From K189A clade bacterium (lineage in GTDB: Bacteria; Pseudomonadota; Gammaproteobacteria; Pseudomonadales; Azotimanducaceae), in contig RKSB01000174.1 of assembly GCA_007571095.1 (NCBI GenBank), positions 1 to 8,709 of the forward strand: a stretch of 8,709 nucleotides of DNA, given 5' to 3'. A model generated the notes under the pieces. The model saw nothing but the letters and a program-made list of their open reading frames with translations. It did no database searches and was not told the DNA's origin. Position 1 is the stretch's first letter, and the number at the start of each line of letters is the position of its first letter. Shown piece after piece: positions 6,182-8,709 of the stretch. The translations under genes were made by a program, and so were the position numbers.

Positions 6182-7396
6182 TCAGTAATAGGACATGCCC
6201 ATCGCATCTCGCACTTCAATCAGGGTTCTGTTGGCGGCTTCTCTGGCCTTCTCAATGCCCTTGCCGACCACCTCTCCGATATAGTCGCGATTGTTTTCCA
6301 GCCGCAGGGCCTCTTCCCGAACAGGCCGGATTTCCGACTGCACGGCATCAATAACCGGCTTCTTGCAGTCGAGGCAACCAATACGCGCCTGCGTACAGCC
6401 CTCGGTCATCCATCTTTGAGTGGCTTCATCCGAATAGATGCGGTGCAGGTCAGCCACCGGACACTTGTCGGGATTGCCCGGGTCCTTCAGCCTTATTCGA
6501 GCCGGATCGGTTTTCATCGTCCGTATCTTGGTTGCAATTTCGTCATTGTCATCCCGAAGCGTGATGGTGTTGCCGTAGGATTTGGACATCTTTTCACCAT
6601 CCAGACCCGGCACCTTGGGCGTGTCGGTCAGCAGGGCTTCCGGCTCGGGCAGTATCATGCGTCCGCCACCGGTGAGGTAGCCTGACAGCCTGTCCCTGTC
6701 GGCGATAGACAGAGAGGGATGTTCGGCCAAAAGCGCACGACCTTTCTCCAGTGCTCCGGCGTCGCCTTTCTCCTGATAGGCAACCACAAAGCTACGGTAC
6801 AAGGCACCCAGCTTTCTGCCCAGCTGCCGAATGGCCCCTTCCGCTGCCTGCTGAAAATTTTCTTCCTTGCCATAGAGAAAGTTGAAGTGCCGAGCTATTT
6901 CTCTGGTTATCTCAATATGAGCGACCTGATCGGCACCGACCGGTACTCGACCCGCCTGATACAGAAGAATGTCGGCACTCTGCAACACCGGATAGCCAAG
7001 AAAACCGAAGTTGGGCGGGTTGCCCTCTCCCTGTCTGGCGACATAATCTTTGTAGCTGGGAACTCTTTCAAGCCAGCCGAGAGGGGTAATCATGCCCAGA
7101 AGAAGGTTTAATTCGGCGTGTTCGGGGACTTTCGACTGGACAAAGATATTGGCGACAGTCGGGTTGATGCCGGAAGCCAGCCAGTCAACAACCGTATCAA
7201 AGATATTGCTCTCCACCGACCAGGGATGCCGGTACATGGTCGTCAGGGCGTGCCAGTCGGCGACAAAAAACCAGCATTCATACTCGTTTTGCAGCTCGAT
7301 CCAGTTTCTCAGTACGCCATAGTAATGCCCGAGATGCAAACGACCGGTTGGCCGCATGCCTGACAATACTCGACTCCTGCTGTCCTGACTGATCAC
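6182..7396 (-). CDS. trpS: Tryptophanyl-tRNA synthetase, long proteobacterial form
   Basis: Charges tRNA-Trp with tryptophan using ATP; essential class I synthetase. The 404-residue protein starts SGMRPTG with the HIGH-type signature HLGH (21-24), then ADWHALTT (47-54) and FVQSKVPEHAELN (85-97). YPVLQSADILLYQA (135-148), VGADQ (153-157) and the second signature KMSKS (269-273) follow. It is longer than E. coli TrpS (about 334 residues) because of an insertion of roughly 75 residues between the VGADQ/IEITREIARHFN region and KMSKS, as in Pseudomonas-type enzymes. Cys312, Cys334, Cys341 and Cys344 form C-x21-C-x6-C-x2-C, close to the [4Fe-4S] motif known in Thermotoga TrpRS. The start is GTG, selected because AGAGGA lies 7 nt upstream and the SGMRPTG block begins soon after. 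It is first in a probable trpS-rluB unit and divergent from yciB. Confidence 0.97.
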   Translation of the reverse strand: MISQDSRSRVLSGMRPTGRLHLGHYYGVLRNWIELQNEYECWFFVADWHALTTMYRHPWSVESNIFDTVVDWLASGINPTVANIFVQSKVPEHAELNLLLGMITPLGWLERVPSYKDYVARQGEGNPPNFGFLGYPVLQSADILLYQAGRVPVGADQVAHIEITREIARHFNFLYGKEENFQQAAEGAIRQLGRKLGALYRSFVVAYQEKGDAGALEKGRALLAEHPSLSIADRDRLSGYLTGGGRMILPEPEALLTDTPKVPGLDGEKMSKSYGNTITLRDDNDEIATKIRTMKTDPARIRLKDPGNPDKCPVADLHRIYSDEATQRWMTEGCTQARIGCLDCKKPVIDAVQSEIRPVREEALRLENNRDYIGEVVGKGIEKAREAANRTLIEVRDAMGMSYY

Positions 7397-7403
7397 ACTC
7401 GAG

Positions 7404-7409
7404 TCCTCT
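7404..7409 (-). promoter_or_regulatory. Strong Shine-Dalgarno for trpS
   Basis: On the minus strand this reads AGAGGA, 7 nt before the GTG at 7396. It is the only clear ribosome binding site among the eight genes here and decides the non-ATG start of trpS. Confidence 0.75.
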
Positions 7410-7427
7410 GAAAACTGTTCGACCCCT

Positions 7428-7433
7428 ATTATA
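7428..7433 (-). promoter_or_regulatory. Perfect -10 hexamer upstream of trpS
   Basis: The minus strand reads TATAAT here, an exact sigma-70 -10 match, 31 nt upstream of the trpS start codon. Transcription would begin near 7421, leaving a leader of about 25 nt that contains the Shine-Dalgarno. The -35 region (near 7451-7456, CATTCG) matches poorly and there is no extended TG, so the promoter may be modest or activator dependent. The plus strand has TATTAT at 7427-7432, but no -35 pairs with it for yciB. Confidence 0.5.
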
Positions 7434-7518
7434 AGAACTCCTTAATGGCGCGAATGGCTCTTCGGCGATGCTCAAGGCACCGGCTTGCGCTATCATGGCA
7501 AGACTCTTGACAAGCGGT

Positions 7519-8088
7519 ATGCAGCCTGTGATCGATTTCCTGCCTGTGGTGCTGTTTGGCATCGCCTACTATCTCTACGGTATCCATACTGCCACCGCTA
7601 CCCTGATGGTGGCCATGACGGTGATGATCGCCCTGCAAATGATGCTCGGCAGGAAGATTCAGCCGATGATCTGGACAAGTTACTTTCTGGTACTTGTTTT
7701 TGGCGGCCTGACGCTGGCACTACAGAATGTACTCTTTATTCAGTGGAAGCCCACCATTCTGCACTGGGCCATGGCACTGGTGCTGCTTGGCGGAACCCTG
7801 ATCGGCAAACGCAATCTGCTGGCTCGACTCTTCTCCGGCCTTGATTTTTATCTGCCGAGTGCGGTCTGGCGAAATCTGAGTCTCTGGTGGGCTTTTGGAA
7901 TGTTCCTCAAGGGCGCGCTGAACCTGTATTTCGCCTTCTGGCAGAGCGAGGCGGTGTGGGTCAGCTTCAAGCTCTTTGGTCAAACGGCACTGACTATAGT
8001 CTTCATTGTTGCCACTCTGGTCTATCTTCGACCCTTTCTGATGACCAACGAAGAGGGCGACTCCCCTGCTCGAAACGACTCTGAATGA
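7519..8088 (+). CDS. yciB: Inner-membrane septation protein A (YciB/IspZ)
   Basis: A 189-residue polytopic inner-membrane protein of the YciB/intracellular septation protein A family (179 residues in E. coli), linked in the family to cell division, elongation and envelope synthesis; its biochemical role is unsettled. Family blocks seen are the N-terminal DFLPVVLFG (6-14), TATATL (24-29), VFGGLTLALQN (60-70), FIQWKPT (73-79), PSAVWRNLSLWWAFG (113-127), NLYFAFW (135-141) and WVSFKLFGQTALT (147-159). Hydrophobic spans lie near 5-21, 24-42, 53-70, 79-95, 119-140 and 150-170, ending in a short acidic tail. ATG 7519 places DFLP as in E. coli; ATGs at 7468 and 7495 would add 17 or 9 residues with no match. 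No Shine-Dalgarno is visible. It is divergent from trpS and overlaps pdxJ by 4 nt. Confidence 0.92.
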   Translation: MQPVIDFLPVVLFGIAYYLYGIHTATATLMVAMTVMIALQMMLGRKIQPMIWTSYFLVLVFGGLTLALQNVLFIQWKPTILHWAMALVLLGGTLIGKRNLLARLFSGLDFYLPSAVWRNLSLWWAFGMFLKGALNLYFAFWQSEAVWVSFKLFGQTALTIVFIVATLVYLRPFLMTNEEGDSPARNDSE

Positions 8089-8709
8089 CGGTACTTTCGG
8101 TCAACCTGAACAAGGTCGCCTGGTTGCGTAACGCTCGGGGCAAGAATGCAAGACCCAGCCTGACCGCAGCGGTGGATACCGTTCTTGAGGCCGGAGCCAG
8201 CGGCATCACGTTACATCCTCGGCCGGATTTGCGCCACATCACGCCCGATGATGTTTACCGAGTCTCAGAACATCTTGGAGGCTCTGCCGAACTCAATCTG
8301 GAGGGCAACCCCTTGATCGGTGCCACTCAGGATTACCCCGGGTTTCTGCATCTGGTGGAGCAAACGCGCCCCGCCCAGTGCACTTTGGTACCTGACTCTC
8401 AGGACCAGTTGACCTCCGACTCCGGCTTTCCTGTCGATGAGATTCTCGGCCGATTGACCGATATACTGGCCCAACTCAAAGAGTGGGGAATCCGCTCAAG
8501 CGTCTTTGTCGATCCCGAGCCAACGCAGATAGAAGCAGTGTCGCAGGCTGGCGGCGACAGGATAGAACTTTACACCGGCTCCTACGCTCGGCAGTTTCAG
8601 TTGAATTCAAACAATTCGCCGACCGAGGGCTGCATGGCCGCTCACCGGCGATTTGCCGAAGCGGCGGTGCTGGCACTGAACGCAGGGCTTGGAGTCAACG
8701 CCGGACACG
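8085..8709 (+). CDS. pdxJ: Pyridoxine 5'-phosphate synthase PdxJ, 3' end missing
   Basis: Condenses 1-deoxy-D-xylulose 5-phosphate with 3-amino-1-hydroxyacetone 1-phosphate to give pyridoxine 5'-phosphate, the last ring-forming step of DXP-dependent vitamin B6 synthesis. The frame is open from ATG 8085 to the window edge, giving 208 residues; the family has about 240-260, so roughly 35-50 residues are missing only because the window ends. Motifs: SVNLNKVAWLRNARG (5-19), GITLHPRPDLRHI (40-52) with His44 and His51, NLEGNP (71-76) with Glu73 matching the catalytic Glu, TLVPD (100-104), LTSDSGF (109-115), ELYTGSYA (161-168), and NAGH (205-208) at the edge with the conserved His. It has the VN(L/I)NK and TLVPD-TSD-G pattern of the Xanthomonas/Bacteroides-like group rather than the VNIDH pattern of E. 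coli. Its ATG overlaps the yciB stop (ATGA), suggesting translational coupling. Confidence 0.95.
   Translation, partial: MTVLSVNLNKVAWLRNARGKNARPSLTAAVDTVLEAGASGITLHPRPDLRHITPDDVYRVSEHLGGSAELNLEGNPLIGATQDYPGFLHLVEQTRPAQCTLVPDSQDQLTSDSGFPVDEILGRLTDILAQLKEWGIRSSVFVDPEPTQIEAVSQAGGDRIELYTGSYARQFQLNSNNSPTEGCMAAHRRFAEAAVLALNAGLGVNAGH

Noticed and set aside
6032..6685. 217-codon plus-strand open frame across rluB and trpS
   Set aside because: It is antisense to two clear genes and crosses their junction; no motif or start signal supports it.
7507..7512. Perfect TTGACA on the plus strand before yciB
   Set aside because: A promoter here would need its -10 near 7530, inside yciB, where no TATAAT-like sequence exists.
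7468..7518. Longer yciB starts at ATG 7468 or 7495
   Set aside because: The added residues do not resemble the family N-terminus, and ATG 7519 places the DFLP motif as in E. coli YciB.
3497..8453. Recurring TCGGCCG words across the window
   Set aside because: Most fall in coding frames as Gly GGC followed by CGA or CGG and fit codon preference; spacing is irregular and no repeat unit is shared.
1..8709. Search for CRISPR arrays, tRNAs, insertion sequences, toxin-antitoxin or defence genes
   Set aside because: No regular repeats, cloverleaf-like segments, transposase motifs or small gene pairs were seen; nearly all sequence is accounted for by eight conserved genes.

Overview
The window holds eight ordinary housekeeping genes of a gammaproteobacterium, packed tightly at a GC content that looks like the mid-50s percent. 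The assignment rests on the full-length YciK and RluB homologues, UbiG, the proteobacterial long-form TrpRS and YciB, together with the head-to-head gyrA/ubiG pair also known from E. coli. I found no mobile element, CRISPR array, tRNA, rRNA or phage gene, and no convincing undescribed multigene system.

Layout. (1) Positions 1-3462, minus strand: gyrA (DNA gyrase A) followed closely by hisN (IMPase-family histidinol-phosphatase). (2) Positions 3463-3627: a 165-nt divergent control region with a possible gyrA -10 element, a perfect 7-bp hairpin at the likely gyrA mRNA 5' end, and a terminator-like hairpin pointing toward ubiG. (3) Positions 3628-5131, plus strand: ubiG (ubiquinone O-methyltransferase) and yciK (short-chain oxidoreductase), 13 nt apart. 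(4) Positions 5132-5290: a convergent gap with a weak terminator for the minus-strand unit. (5) Positions 5291-7396, minus strand: trpS (tryptophanyl-tRNA synthetase, GTG start, strong Shine-Dalgarno) then rluB (23S rRNA pseudouridine synthase), 21 nt apart. (6) Positions 7397-7518: a divergent region with a perfect TATAAT facing trpS. (7) Positions 7519-8709, plus strand: yciB (inner-membrane septation protein A) overlapping pdxJ (pyridoxine 5'-phosphate synthase) by 4 nt. The window edge cuts pdxJ.

The genes serve DNA topology, histidine, ubiquinone and vitamin B6 synthesis, tRNA charging, ribosome modification and the cell envelope. They do not form one pathway. The best second-look items are gene neighbourhoods that lack usual members (no mupP between ubiG and yciK, no scpA/scpB between trpS and rluB), a four-cysteine [4Fe-4S]-type motif in TrpRS, a degenerate GyrA-box, and the near absence of Shine-Dalgarno sequences. 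Together these hint at a compact, possibly streamlined genome, which is inference only.
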